Made by a program: the position numbers and the translations under genes. Of a DNA stretch of 64,000 nucleotides, positions 29,968-38,140 are shown in pieces; the first letter of the stretch is position 1; every line of letters starts with the position of its first letter. The notes beneath the pieces are model-generated. The model searched no databases, had not been told where the DNA came from, and worked only from the letters and a program-made list of their open reading frames with translations. The DNA is taken from contig DATBHX010000058.1 of assembly GCA_036557225.1 (NCBI GenBank), positions 1-64,000 on the forward strand, written 5' to 3'. Source of the stretch: Angelobacter sp036557225. Its GTDB lineage: Bacteria; Acidobacteriota; Terriglobia; Terriglobales; Acidobacteriaceae.

Positions 29968-29995
29968 AAAAAAATGGGCCGAGTTGTCTCGGCCC
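29968..29995 (-). terminator. Terminator of the small repeat-protein gene
   Basis: On the minus strand GGGCCGAG-ACAA-CTCGGCCC (29976-29995) is a perfect 8-bp stem followed by ATTTTTTT. It lies 35 bases after the stop of the gene ending at 30030. Confidence 0.85.
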
Positions 29996-30029
29996 GTGGT
30001 GAGGGAGGAAGAGACTTCCTTATAGGTGC

Positions 30030-30332
30030 TTAACCGCGATGACGTCCGCGGTCGTCGCCCGGTTCAGGATGGTTGCCGCCACGTCCGCGATCGTCGCCGG
30101 GCTCCGGCTGGCCGCCCTTGGCTACCAGGCCATTTTTTCCGCGCTTCTGCTTGTTGCGGTTGTTGTCATCACCGGGCTGGGGATGAACGCCGCGATCATC
30201 GCCGGGTTCCGGCTGGCCGCCCTTAAAGAACGTACCGTTGTGGTTGGGCTGTGGCGTGCCCTTGGCGAACGCCATGGTGGCGGGGATGGCGAGGCTGAAG
30301 CAGATCGCCAGAATGGTGGATTTACGATGCAT
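30030..30332 (-). CDS. Small secreted protein with PEPGDDRG repeats
   Basis: 100 residues. A signal peptide (about 1-23, ending AFAKG) is followed by a mature part made of short repeats: GGQPEPGDDRG twice, HPQPGDDN and HPEPGDDRG, separated by Asn/Lys/Arg/Gly-rich linkers. The start has AGGAGA upstream and a strong terminator follows, so this is a real single-gene transcript. Alternating acidic DD and basic RG/KRG blocks suggest ion or polymer binding in the envelope, but no family is recognised and no function is claimed. Confidence 0.72.
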   Translation of the reverse strand: MHRKSTILAICFSLAIPATMAFAKGTPQPNHNGTFFKGGQPEPGDDRGVHPQPGDDNNRNKQKRGKNGLVAKGGQPEPGDDRGRGGNHPEPGDDRGRHRG

Positions 30333-31076
30333 TAGATTGAGTTCTCCTAGTTGGATTTGTATTTGTCAGACATCCGGCGCCGGCCTGCCCTAGCCGAGCG
30401 ATGAAGTTGCTGACCCAATTTCAGGATTGTTGCGCCCGAAGTTGTTTTTGCGTTTCGTCTGGTAAGACAGATTGCAGGGCCGAAGTGGAACACGGAATTG
30501 GGACATGGCCGGAGTTGGGCAGGAGTACAGGGCCGGGAGAATTACGATTCAGGGTCGGAGGAATCCACGGCAAGCCGGGACAGGTCGGGAGATCGGAAGA
30601 TCGCGCGTGATCGGGAGATCGGAAAGGCAAACTCTCACCACGGAGACACGGAGGCACGGAGAGAAATTCGGTCGGAAAAACAAAACCACCACGATCCACG
30701 GCAAACCGGGACAGGTGAGCGCGAATCAGGAATTGATCAGGTGAATCCCAACCTTTTGCAGAAGCGATGAAGCAGTGCCAGCTTCTCTTCTTTCACTGAG
30801 TAAATCTTTTGTTTCCAACAACAAGTCACGCACCTTGTGATTCGCTTTCGCAGGCGAGGCGCCTGCGCTCCAAGATTGATTTGCCCAGCCGGTTTTTTCA
30901 TTGAAGCTAAACGGGGTTGGGCGGGTATTAAGGCGGGCGGAACTGCTGGAAAACAAGAAAGTTGTTCCGTTGACGGAGCGGGCAGTGTCTCAGCTTGTGT
31001 AAGGGAAAGGAACAAGAAGAAAGTGGCAGCACAACCAAGTACGGTGCCTTCAATGTACGCGCGGCAGGAAGCGTGC
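30333..31076. repeat. Gene-free region with short dispersed repeats
   Basis: About 740 bases without a convincing gene. A roughly 20-base sequence, ATCCACGGCAA(G/A)CCGGGACAG, occurs twice (near 30562 and 30694). CACGGAGACACGGAGG with a further CACGGAG lies at about 30638-30662, and short GGGAGATCGGAA runs occur near 30587-30622. A hairpin GCAGGCG-AG-GCGCCTGCG is near 30850. The promoter of the downstream sigma-factor gene should lie in the last 200 bases but could not be pinned down. Confidence 0.5.
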
Positions 31077-31946
31077 ATGGAAACATCTATCGCCCAGGTT
31101 GATAAGAAAGAACGGCAGCGCCCGGCCAGCCATAGCCGCGAAAATCACAGTAGCGAAAATCAGCGCGAAAATAACCGTGAAAATCATGCTCGTGAAAGCC
31201 AGCGTCGCGTGAGTCACAGCCGTGAAATTCAAAGTCGGGCAGACCACAGCTATACAATTCAGGGCCGCGCGGGTGAAGCAGCGGAGTGGACGTCGCGTAA
31301 CCAAGCGGTTTCCCAGGACGCGGAGCAGGAGCTGCCAGTTGCTATAATCCCGGAAATGCGTTGGGAAGAGCTTTCAGATGAAGCGCTTATCGCCCAGGCA
31401 CGATCTGAGGCCGACAAGGGCTTGACGGAGCAGTACCTGAACGAGCTTTTCCGTCGCCACCATATGAAGGTGGCGCGCTGGTGCCTTTCAGTGACGGGAG
31501 ACCGCGAGTCGGCGGCCGACCTTGCGCAGGAAGTCTGCGTTAAGGCGTACCAGAACCTCTCCTACTTTAAAGGACAGTCGAAGTTTTCCACCTGGCTTTA
31601 CTCCATTACCCGTAACCATTGCCTTAACGCTCTGCGCTCAAGATCGAACGCTCCGGAGATGGATTCGGACGAAGCCGTGATGGAGACGCTGCCAGACATG
31701 GGGTCGGACAGCCCGCTGGCTTCGGTGGAACGGAAGCAACAGGGGGAGATTGCCCGCCAACTAATTAATGAGACCCTCGACGAAACGGAAAAAGCGGTAT
31801 TTACGCTGCACTTTGGCGAAGAGCTTCCGCTGGATGCGATCACGCGGATGCTGAAGTTGGAAAATGCCAGCGGCGCGAAGGCTTACCTGGTCAGCGCCAA
31901 AAGAAAACTGGACCGGGCTGCAAGACGTTGGAAAGCACGAGCATAA
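31077..31946 (+). CDS. ECF-type RNA polymerase sigma factor with low-complexity N-terminus
   Basis: 289 residues from the ATG at 31077 (AGGA upstream); in-frame starts both earlier and at 31355 are possible. Sigma region 2 is clear (NELFRRHHMKVARWCLS, AADLAQEVCVKAYQNL, FSTWLYSITRNHCLN), and region 4 follows (LDETEKAVFTLHFGEELPLDAI). The first ~65 residues are rich in Ser, His, Arg, Glu and Asn with repeating SREN-like units; the DNA there repeats a degenerate 12-15-base unit containing CGTGAAAATCA. If translation begins at 31355, that stretch would be a leader rather than protein. An anti-sigma-like gene follows 20 bases downstream, the standard arrangement. Confidence 0.82.
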   Translation: METSIAQVDKKERQRPASHSRENHSSENQRENNRENHARESQRRVSHSREIQSRADHSYTIQGRAGEAAEWTSRNQAVSQDAEQELPVAIIPEMRWEELSDEALIAQARSEADKGLTEQYLNELFRRHHMKVARWCLSVTGDRESAADLAQEVCVKAYQNLSYFKGQSKFSTWLYSITRNHCLNALRSRSNAPEMDSDEAVMETLPDMGSDSPLASVERKQQGEIARQLINETLDETEKAVFTLHFGEELPLDAITRMLKLENASGAKAYLVSAKRKLDRAARRWKARA

Positions 31947-31966
31947 GGGGTAAGAGGAGAAACACC

Positions 31967-32686
31967 ATGGCCGATACCAATCAATTGAAAACCTGGCAGG
32001 AAGCAGCAGCCGCCAGCAAAGAATGTCTCCCGCTGGAAGTTCTGGAGCGCTTTACTGAGAACGCTCCGGCAGACGCGAAAGCTGCAGCGCATCTTGAAAG
32101 CTGCGCGCACTGCCAGACTGAACTTTCCATGCTGAAAGACTTTGAAGCGGCAACGCCTACGGCTGACGAAGGCGCAGCTGTGGCATGGATCGCGGCGCAG
32201 TTGCAGCGGCAGCAGTTGGGCGCATCGGCCAGGCCGCCGGCGACAGCTCGGGTTTCTTTCTGGCGGAATCTGTTCCGCGTCCCTTACCTGGCTGGAGCTG
32301 CGGCGTTGGCTGCGGTGCTGGTGTTGGCGATCTCTCTGTACCATCCCGAGTCTGGGCAACATCCCAGGGTGGGTGGACCTGGCAACATAGGTATTTTGCG
32401 GTCGGGTGAGGTGAAACTGGTAAGCCCAAGCGGCGAGTTGGCGCAGGCTCCAAGTGAATTTCGCTGGGAAGCCGTGCCAGGAGCAGCGAGCTATAAAGTT
32501 GAGCTGACCGATGCATTGGACATGCCGCTGGCAAGCGCGACATCGGCCCAGCCGCAGATGCAAACAACTCCAGCGATGAAAGCGGCCATGCAAGCCCGGA
32601 TGCCGATCAAATGGAAAGTGACTGCGTTGGATGCATCAGGCAAGAGCATTGCGGAGTCGAGCGGCGGAAGTTTTAAGATTAAGTAA
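31967..32686 (+). CDS. Membrane-anchored anti-sigma factor-like protein
   Basis: 239 residues from the ATG at 31967 with AGGAGA upstream. Near residue 45 HLESCAHC provides the HxxxCxxC of a zinc-binding anti-sigma (ZAS/zf-HC2) domain. A single membrane helix (about 106-124, YLAGAAALAAVLVLAI) separates it from a periplasmic part with a fibronectin III-like strand pattern (APSEFRWEAVPGAASYKVEL). Position directly after the sigma factor supports sequestration of that factor at the membrane. The signal sensed by the outer domain is unknown. Confidence 0.78.
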   Translation: MADTNQLKTWQEAAAASKECLPLEVLERFTENAPADAKAAAHLESCAHCQTELSMLKDFEAATPTADEGAAVAWIAAQLQRQQLGASARPPATARVSFWRNLFRVPYLAGAAALAAVLVLAISLYHPESGQHPRVGGPGNIGILRSGEVKLVSPSGELAQAPSEFRWEAVPGAASYKVELTDALDMPLASATSAQPQMQTTPAMKAAMQARMPIKWKVTALDASGKSIAESSGGSFKIK

Positions 32687-32710
32687 GAAGTCTTGAGTTA
32701 GAGATCCCGA

Positions 32711-32739
32711 ACAGCCTGCATTTGCGAGCAGGCTGTTTT
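32711..32739 (+). terminator. Terminator between convergent anti-sigma and CHAT genes
   Basis: ACAGCCTGC ... GCAGGCTGT is a perfect 9-bp stem (32711-32736) with TTTT after it, 25 bases past the anti-sigma gene stop. It lies between two convergent genes. Confidence 0.75.
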
Positions 32740-32743
32740 GAAT

Positions 32744-35332
32744 TTAGGGCGATGTGATGGGCTGGGTAGCAACGATTTGCTTCTTGAGTCGTTGTTTTTT
32801 GCGCCGCAGCCAGATGAAAAGAAAGACGGCAAGCGCCAGAATCGGAATCGGCATGACAAGAAGCTGCCAGGGAATGAATCTGGGAACAGGCGCAGCGCCT
32901 TCGCCGTTGAGGACGAAGGCCGCCCAGTAGCGTGGGTGGCTCAGCTCAGTTCCTGAATGCAGGAATTCGAGCTTGGCCAGACGCAGCGCTTCCGCCTTGG
33001 ATTCATGCTTCTTCAGCAGATAGTAGTAGAACTGCTGCATGAACTGTGAAGTGGGCTGGTCTGGAACGCGCCACAAGGTGGTGAGCGCTGAGCGCGAGCC
33101 GGCAGCGAGAAGCGCGCGGCTGAAGGCCTGTATGCCTTCGCCGGGAACGAGGCGTCCGCGCTCGGTGTCGCAGGCGGAAAGCGTGGCCAGGCTCATGCCG
33201 CGAAGGTCGAGGTCGTACAGCTCTTTGAGAAATAAATAGTCGTTTGGCTGGCCATTCTCGTCGGGAGAGAAAAGCAGGCGGGAACGTTCCGGGTCGTCCA
33301 TGTCAGCGATGGCATGCGTGCTCACGTGCAGGAGCGATGCTCTGGAACGCGCGGAAACGAAGAAGGTGTCCTTGCGATCGTCAGGCCCGAGAAACAGACG
33401 CGTCTTTCCCGCGGTCATTCTGGCGATCATGCGGATCTCTTCGCCCGACGCAGGCAGCGCGCCGCCGGCATCGCGCGTGGTGGTGAGAGAACTTTCACCG
33501 CCGCCAACGATCGCGGGATCGCCAAAGCCGACCAGCTGCGGCTGCCACGGATATCCCAGGGCGGAAGCATTGGCCTGCGCACCGCGCAGCAGCAGCACAG
33601 CGCTGGGCAGATAGGTGACGTCACGAGTTTCCAGCAGCGGGTGTCCCGCAGGTGTGCTCACCAGCTCAAACGGAACCAGGCTGAGAAAGCTGTCGGGCAC
33701 GATGAGGATGTGAGAATAGCGGTCTTCGGTGAACGGCAGAATGCCGCCGGGCAACATGGCGCTGATTTTCTGAAAATCTTTTTGCCAGTTGCGACCGAGA
33801 TTGTCAGGCAGCGCGGAGACCAAATGCTGAAAGTTGTCCATGTCAGCGGCCGAAGGGCGGCTTTGCGCGATGCCGGAAGAGTCGCGTGTTATCCATACCG
33901 TGGCCAAGGCGTCTCCGGCGACCCAGAATTCGACCAGAGCGGTTTGAGGATCAAGACGCGCCTGAATGGAATGCAACGTAACCGCATCAGGGGAGAGTTT
34001 ACTGCCGAAGAAGCGGTCCTGGAAGACACGCGCACGGCTGCGTTCCATGAATTCAAAAGCTGTTGCGGCCTCATTGCGCTCCAGCAGGAGTTTGATGAGA
34101 GCGTCGTAGACTTCGCGTTTGTCGGCAAAGAAATCAGACTTGATGGAAAATTGCAGCTTGGACCGAACGCTCTCAATCCGCTTGATGGCCTCGCGAAACT
34201 TCCCTTCTGCAACGTCACGCTGGTTGTTTCTTAGCGCGATTTTCCCGAGACCATAAACCGCTTTCCACTGCTCTTCGACCGTGCCTAGTTGGTCGGCGGA
34301 AGAAAGCGCGGCAGAAAACTCCTTTTGCGCATCGGCCAGGCGATCGAGACGAAAAAGCGTTTCTCCGCGGTAAAGGAGCGCTTGCATGGCTTCGCGCTGG
34401 TTCTTGGTCTTGTTGGCAAGAGCGTAGACCAAATCAAAGGTCTTCAACGCTTCCTTCAACTGGCCGAGGTCCAGCGCCTGGAGAATACCCGTGTTCTTGA
34501 GGACACCCAGTTCACCATCGGTATCCTTTTCCTTCGCGTAATACTCATCGGCATAGCGATAACTTTGAAGTGCGTTCTTGGGATCGCCCAGATGGCGGTA
34601 AAGCACACCGAGGTTGGCATTGATATGACCGATATCTCTTGCTGATAGTCCTTTGGCGTCATGCAAAACGCTGGTATAAATCCCGACGGCCCGCTGATCA
34701 TTGCCCAGGCGTTGATACAACGTTGCCAGATTGAGCCGAGTCAGCTGCCGCCAGGAAGACGCCCACTCCTCCGCCGGTGATTTTTCCACGTACTGCAAAG
34801 CGGATTCATACGTTCGCAGAGACTCCGAGTACTTGGCTTGATAGTAATAGACGATTCCCAGGTTGTTCAGGATCGTCACCGCTGTCTGCGCATCGCCAGC
34901 CTCGCTGTTCAACTTCAAAGCGAGATCAAGTTCGCCCGCCGCTTCCGCGTAATTGCCGGCGTTCGAATACGCCATCCCCGCGTCGTCTCTCGCGAGTGCT
35001 TCACAGTGTCGGTCGTGCATCTGCTGGCACGCGCGTGCGCTCTCGCGAGACATCGCGATCGCGCGGTCATACTCACCAGCCATGGTCGCAATGTCGCTGA
35101 GATTGTTCAGCGCCTCTACCAGTTCAGGGCTTGCCGTCTGGTTACGTAGCTGCGGCAACAATGACTCGTAGATTTTCTGTGCTTCCTCAGATGAGCCGGA
35201 TTGCCGCAGAGTTCGCGCCCGCTCCAGCTGCGTTTTAAACTGATCGTTGCTGGGAGACTGCGAAAACGCCGGCTGCCATCCCAAAGACATGAGAACCAGC
35301 GCGCAGAGTGTGATGGTGTGTTTTTTAGGCAC
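32744..35332 (-). CDS. Exported TPR-CHAT (caspase-like) protein
   Basis: 862 residues from a GTG start. A signal peptide (about 1-24) is followed by about nine tetratricopeptide-like helical pairs (residues 30-400; for example YDRAIAMSRESAR, YSESLRTYESAL, GDPKNALQSYRYA). The C-terminal 350 residues form a CHAT domain with the catalytic histidine in LLHVSTHA and cysteine in LSACDTE, plus ALLAAGSRSALTTLW. A final membrane helix (LLVMPIPILALAVFLFIWL) and a basic tail close the protein, so the protease faces the periplasm. CHAT proteins are separase/caspase-like proteases. The gene follows BlaI and M56-protease genes on the same strand, 71 bases after the latter. Confidence 0.9.
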   Translation of the reverse strand: MPKKHTITLCALVLMSLGWQPAFSQSPSNDQFKTQLERARTLRQSGSSEEAQKIYESLLPQLRNQTASPELVEALNNLSDIATMAGEYDRAIAMSRESARACQQMHDRHCEALARDDAGMAYSNAGNYAEAAGELDLALKLNSEAGDAQTAVTILNNLGIVYYYQAKYSESLRTYESALQYVEKSPAEEWASSWRQLTRLNLATLYQRLGNDQRAVGIYTSVLHDAKGLSARDIGHINANLGVLYRHLGDPKNALQSYRYADEYYAKEKDTDGELGVLKNTGILQALDLGQLKEALKTFDLVYALANKTKNQREAMQALLYRGETLFRLDRLADAQKEFSAALSSADQLGTVEEQWKAVYGLGKIALRNNQRDVAEGKFREAIKRIESVRSKLQFSIKSDFFADKREVYDALIKLLLERNEAATAFEFMERSRARVFQDRFFGSKLSPDAVTLHSIQARLDPQTALVEFWVAGDALATVWITRDSSGIAQSRPSAADMDNFQHLVSALPDNLGRNWQKDFQKISAMLPGGILPFTEDRYSHILIVPDSFLSLVPFELVSTPAGHPLLETRDVTYLPSAVLLLRGAQANASALGYPWQPQLVGFGDPAIVGGGESSLTTTRDAGGALPASGEEIRMIARMTAGKTRLFLGPDDRKDTFFVSARSRASLLHVSTHAIADMDDPERSRLLFSPDENGQPNDYLFLKELYDLDLRGMSLATLSACDTERGRLVPGEGIQAFSRALLAAGSRSALTTLWRVPDQPTSQFMQQFYYYLLKKHESKAEALRLAKLEFLHSGTELSHPRYWAAFVLNGEGAAPVPRFIPWQLLVMPIPILALAVFLFIWLRRKKQRLKKQIVATQPITSP

Positions 35333-35403
35333 AGCTGAGAAAAGTATATTGCAGAAAATCAGCTAAGTTCGTGCAACGATGTTCGTTCAACGAGCTCCCG
35401 CGG

Positions 35404-36381
35404 TTAACGAACAAGCAACTCCAGGGCTTCATGCACCACAGGCAACAAAGCGTGGAAGCATGCCACATAGCCGGTTATCCCAAGAAAAACGGCGAAAATC
35501 AGCATTCCTGACTGGCCTGTACGGACTGTGGTCGCTTGGTTGCTCTGTAGTAGTTCACTGAGCCGCACAATGCGCTGTTCTAACGAAGAGTTGCACGCCG
35601 GAGGAATCAAGTGCGACGCGATCACACCCGCGGTTGCGGGCCCGCGGCTCAATCGCCCAACCTTGATCAAGGCAGACGACAGGTCCACGACCGAGGCGCC
35701 ACGCGCCAGTGTCCTGCTGTCCGCAGCGATCTCAGCGGCGCCGCTCCATTCTGCATCGACGTTGTAAAAGGCTTTCAGCCAGCGCGGTGGTCGCGTTATC
35801 TTCAGTAACATCTGTTTCAGGTTGTCGAGCGCCGCCACGTGGGCCATCTCGTGCGTCAGAGCTGCATGCAACTCCTGCGGAGAAAGGGCCGCAGCAATTT
35901 CATCTGACAGAAAAATCTTTGGACGAAAAATGCCTGTCACGGCCAGTAATGACGAACCGTCCGTGACGCGATAGATGGGGAGATCGATGCCTTGCAAGTG
36001 GATTTTCTTCGAATTCGCACGCCATGCCCTCTGCGCTCGGCTTGTCGCTTTCACTATGCGCCAGCCGCGCGCGATCATCACCGCCAAAAGCAGCGCTCCC
36101 GCAAACGCCAGGACATCCAGTCTAATGCCCATGCCTTCACGCGTGGAGTAAGGCTCAAACTCAAGAAATGCAGGGAGAGCCAGGCCTAGCGCGACGATTG
36201 TGGTAAGAAAAAGAGGTAGCAGTCGCACGCCAAAAATCAGGTTTGCACTGCTTGCTAAACCTGAAGCGCGGGCCATCCGCCGGATCAGCAACATGGCCGG
36301 GAAGAACAGGATTGAACTGCTGACAAGAACCAGGAACAATACAGCGAGACAGAGCGCTGTTGCGAGAGCGTAAAACATCAC
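35404..36381 (-). CDS. M56-family (BlaR1-like) membrane metalloprotease without sensor domain
   Basis: 325 residues from a GTG at 36381; the adjacent ATG at 36378 is equally possible. Two N-terminal hydrophobic segments, a third and fourth near residues 50-105, then the zinc-protease motif LTHEMAHVAALDN (about 177-189) and a last hydrophobic segment near residue 290-310. BlaR1/MecR1 carry a penicillin-binding sensor domain after the protease; here the protein ends with a short tail, so it lacks that domain. It starts two bases after blaI's stop. In the family the protease cleaves or inactivates the partner repressor; here the trigger is unknown. Confidence 0.87.
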   Translation of the reverse strand: MMFYALATALCLAVLFLVLVSSSILFFPAMLLIRRMARASGLASSANLIFGVRLLPLFLTTIVALGLALPAFLEFEPYSTREGMGIRLDVLAFAGALLLAVMIARGWRIVKATSRAQRAWRANSKKIHLQGIDLPIYRVTDGSSLLAVTGIFRPKIFLSDEIAAALSPQELHAALTHEMAHVAALDNLKQMLLKITRPPRWLKAFYNVDAEWSGAAEIAADSRTLARGASVVDLSSALIKVGRLSRGPATAGVIASHLIPPACNSSLEQRIVRLSELLQSNQATTVRTGQSGMLIFAVFLGITGYVACFHALLPVVHEALELLVR

Positions 36382-36383
36382 TG

Positions 36384-36809
36384 TTACTCCGACCGGCGCA
36401 AAGCACGCCGTTTCGCTTTCACCAGTTGATCCAGGCGTTCCAGCAGCTGTTCGTCCGTATCACTCACCGCATCGACAAAATGCGATAGCACCGCACCGCT
36501 GTTCTTGTCCTCATTCAACACCATCCCTAAAAGGTGCTGCGTGAGTTTCTCTTGATACTCATGCTCCATCAGCGCGGGGACATAAATGTAAGCCTTCCCG
36601 ACCTTCCGTCTCTTCAGTAGGCCCTTCTTGTAAAGCCGGTCCATCGTCGTCATTACGGTCGTATAAGCCAGGCGGGGCGCAAGTTCCGCATGCAACTCGC
36701 GCACGCTGATCTCGCCTCGATGCCATATACGCTCCATCAGAGACGACTCAAGGCTCCCAAGCTGCCCTAGTGACGCCCCAGATCCCCCAAACTGTCGCTT
36801 AAGCCACAT
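36384..36809 (-). CDS. blaI: BlaI/MecI-family transcriptional repressor
   Basis: 141 residues, standard for the family. An N-terminal winged helix (LESSLMERIWHRGEISVRELHAEL, AYTTVMTTMDRLYKKGLL) is followed by a helical dimerisation tail. BlaI repressors sit on palindromic operators until cleaved through an M56 protease. Two palindromes lie within 45 bases upstream of the start. The gene leads a same-strand run BlaI - M56 - TPR/CHAT. Confidence 0.92.
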   Translation of the reverse strand: MWLKRQFGGSGASLGQLGSLESSLMERIWHRGEISVRELHAELAPRLAYTTVMTTMDRLYKKGLLKRRKVGKAYIYVPALMEHEYQEKLTQHLLGMVLNEDKNSGAVLSHFVDAVSDTDEQLLERLDQLVKAKRRALRRSE

Positions 36810-36821
36810 ATCAGATCAAAA

Positions 36822-36852
36822 TGTCGACACAAGTCGGAGGTTCCAAACCTCC
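36822..36852. promoter_or_regulatory. Palindromes upstream of blaI, candidate operator
   Basis: TGTCGACA (36822-36829) and the inverted repeat GGAGGTTCCAAACCTCC (36836-36852) lie 13-43 bases before the blaI start. BlaI proteins usually autoregulate through palindromes near their own promoter, so one of these is a plausible operator. The match to any known BlaI box was not established. Confidence 0.4.
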
Positions 36853-37317
36853 TATAAATCGCACACAAGCATACGGCCCGACAACAACGTTCTCCAACCA
36901 CAGCCACTCGTCAATCGGAAGCACTTCCAACGCTTCAACAACAAACTTTCAGTCAATACACCTTTTAGTTGCCATTCCCATACTTTTAGCGCGATACAGG
37001 CGCTCTAAGCATCGAATCCCGCCCTGCATGTTGCAATTGGCACGATCCGAATGGTGCGGTGCTATGGCCGATCGAAGTGCCCAGTGTACCCTAAAATCCA
37101 CGCCTTGGCGAATCATCTTCGGCTGGGTAGCAATGCGATTTGGACTCAGGTAGAAAGCACAGGGTCCTTCCAGCCTTCTCGCGCGATGATGCCGAATTCG
37201 CTAAACGGCCATAGCGGATGACGTGCCAACGAGAGACCGCCTCAGAGTGATCGGGACTGATTGAGGACAATCTCGAATGAGCGACAAGCTCGAAGCGACG
37301 GCCGCATTGAGAGAGAG

Positions 37318-37465
37318 TCTCAAAATCCTAAATCTTGAAATCCCAAATCTCAGGGTCCCAAATCTAGAATGCTAATCCCAGGATCGTAAGTCTCAAGATC
37401 CGAAATCCCAGGATCCTAAATCTCAGGACCCTAAATCCCAGGATCGTAAATCTCTGAGATCTCAA
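37318..37465. repeat. Degenerate tandem repeat, AAATCCCAGGATCxTAAATCTCAGG type
   Basis: About ten imperfect copies of a 13-15-base half-unit alternating TAAATCTCAGGA and AAATCCCAGGATC fill roughly 150 bases. There are no unique spacers between copies, so it is not a CRISPR array. Confidence 0.75.
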
Positions 37466-37627
37466 ACTGTACCACTGCATTCTGTTGGCACTATCTGTCA
37501 GCAGCCTTAATTACCCACGTGCTCGGTCCACTCGACTAGGACTCTTCGAGCAACCGATTCTCAGAAGGATGAATACTTCGTACATATAATAATCGCCACG
37601 CCCCTCTCCAACCCACTCTTGATCCTG

Positions 37628-37663
37628 TATGGCACAACCCTGCCCGATATGGCACAATCTTGC
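37628..37663. repeat. Two direct repeats TATGGCACAAYCYTGC
   Basis: A 16-base sequence occurs at 37628-37643 and 37648-37663 with two differences, separated by four bases. It could be a tandem protein-binding site about 150 bases outside the left end of the prophage. Confidence 0.6.
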
Positions 37664-37810
37664 TGACCTACAAATCGCTCAGAGGTCAACGTACAACTTC
37701 CTGGTTCACTCCCGGTGAACAAAACTATGCCCGCACCCAAAAGACTCTTTTTGCCTGTTGTAAGTACGCCAGAGGCGCCGCTAGACCCGGACGAATAATT
37801 ACAAGAGCTT

Positions 37811-37831
37811 GACCCTCTGCTTAGAAGGCAG
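37811..37831. other. Left attachment site of the prophage
   Basis: Twenty-one bases (GACCCTCTGC...AAGGCAG) identical to 56702-56722 inside the tRNA-Arg gene. The base after the core differs, followed by ATGC in both copies, so similarity ends here. The integrase remnant begins about 310 bases inward. Confidence 0.85.
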
Positions 37832-38140
37832 CATGCCATAGATGTTCTGCAGGGAGCCACAACCACAAGACTTTGTAAGTAACTTTAAATACTGCAATGC
37901 CATGAAGCCCTATTAGCATGTCCACTTGCGCGAGCGCTAATTGCAAAGCACCTATTCGCGGGACTTGCTTGCAAGCCGTATCAATCAAGTATACGACAAT
38001 GGCAAGGCCAGTAAGCCTTAGCGCGTTCTGATCAACGGCAACAGCTATCTGTCTCGAACTGAACATTATTAAGCGCACCAGCAACGGATTCAGATTGCGT
38101 CTACAACTCTTTGAGATCAAAGATTCTCAACTGTTTTGAT

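Larger units (their letters stand above)
36853..37810. other. Gene-free region left of the prophage
   Basis: Nearly 960 bases without a credible gene: frames present lack ribosome-binding sites and have composition unlike the neighbours. It holds the tandem repeat block at 37318-37465 and the pair of direct repeats at 37628-37663 listed separately. Confidence 0.6.

Noticed and set aside
36381..36384. Beta-lactam resistance sensing by the BlaI/M56 pair
   Set aside because: The M56 protein lacks a penicillin-binding sensor domain and no beta-lactamase gene is present nearby.
36821..37153. 110-codon frame upstream of blaI
   Set aside because: It begins inside the candidate operator, has no ribosome-binding site and an amino acid make-up unlike real genes here.
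37318..37465. CRISPR array
   Set aside because: Repeats are contiguous and degenerate, without unique spacers, and no cas genes are present.
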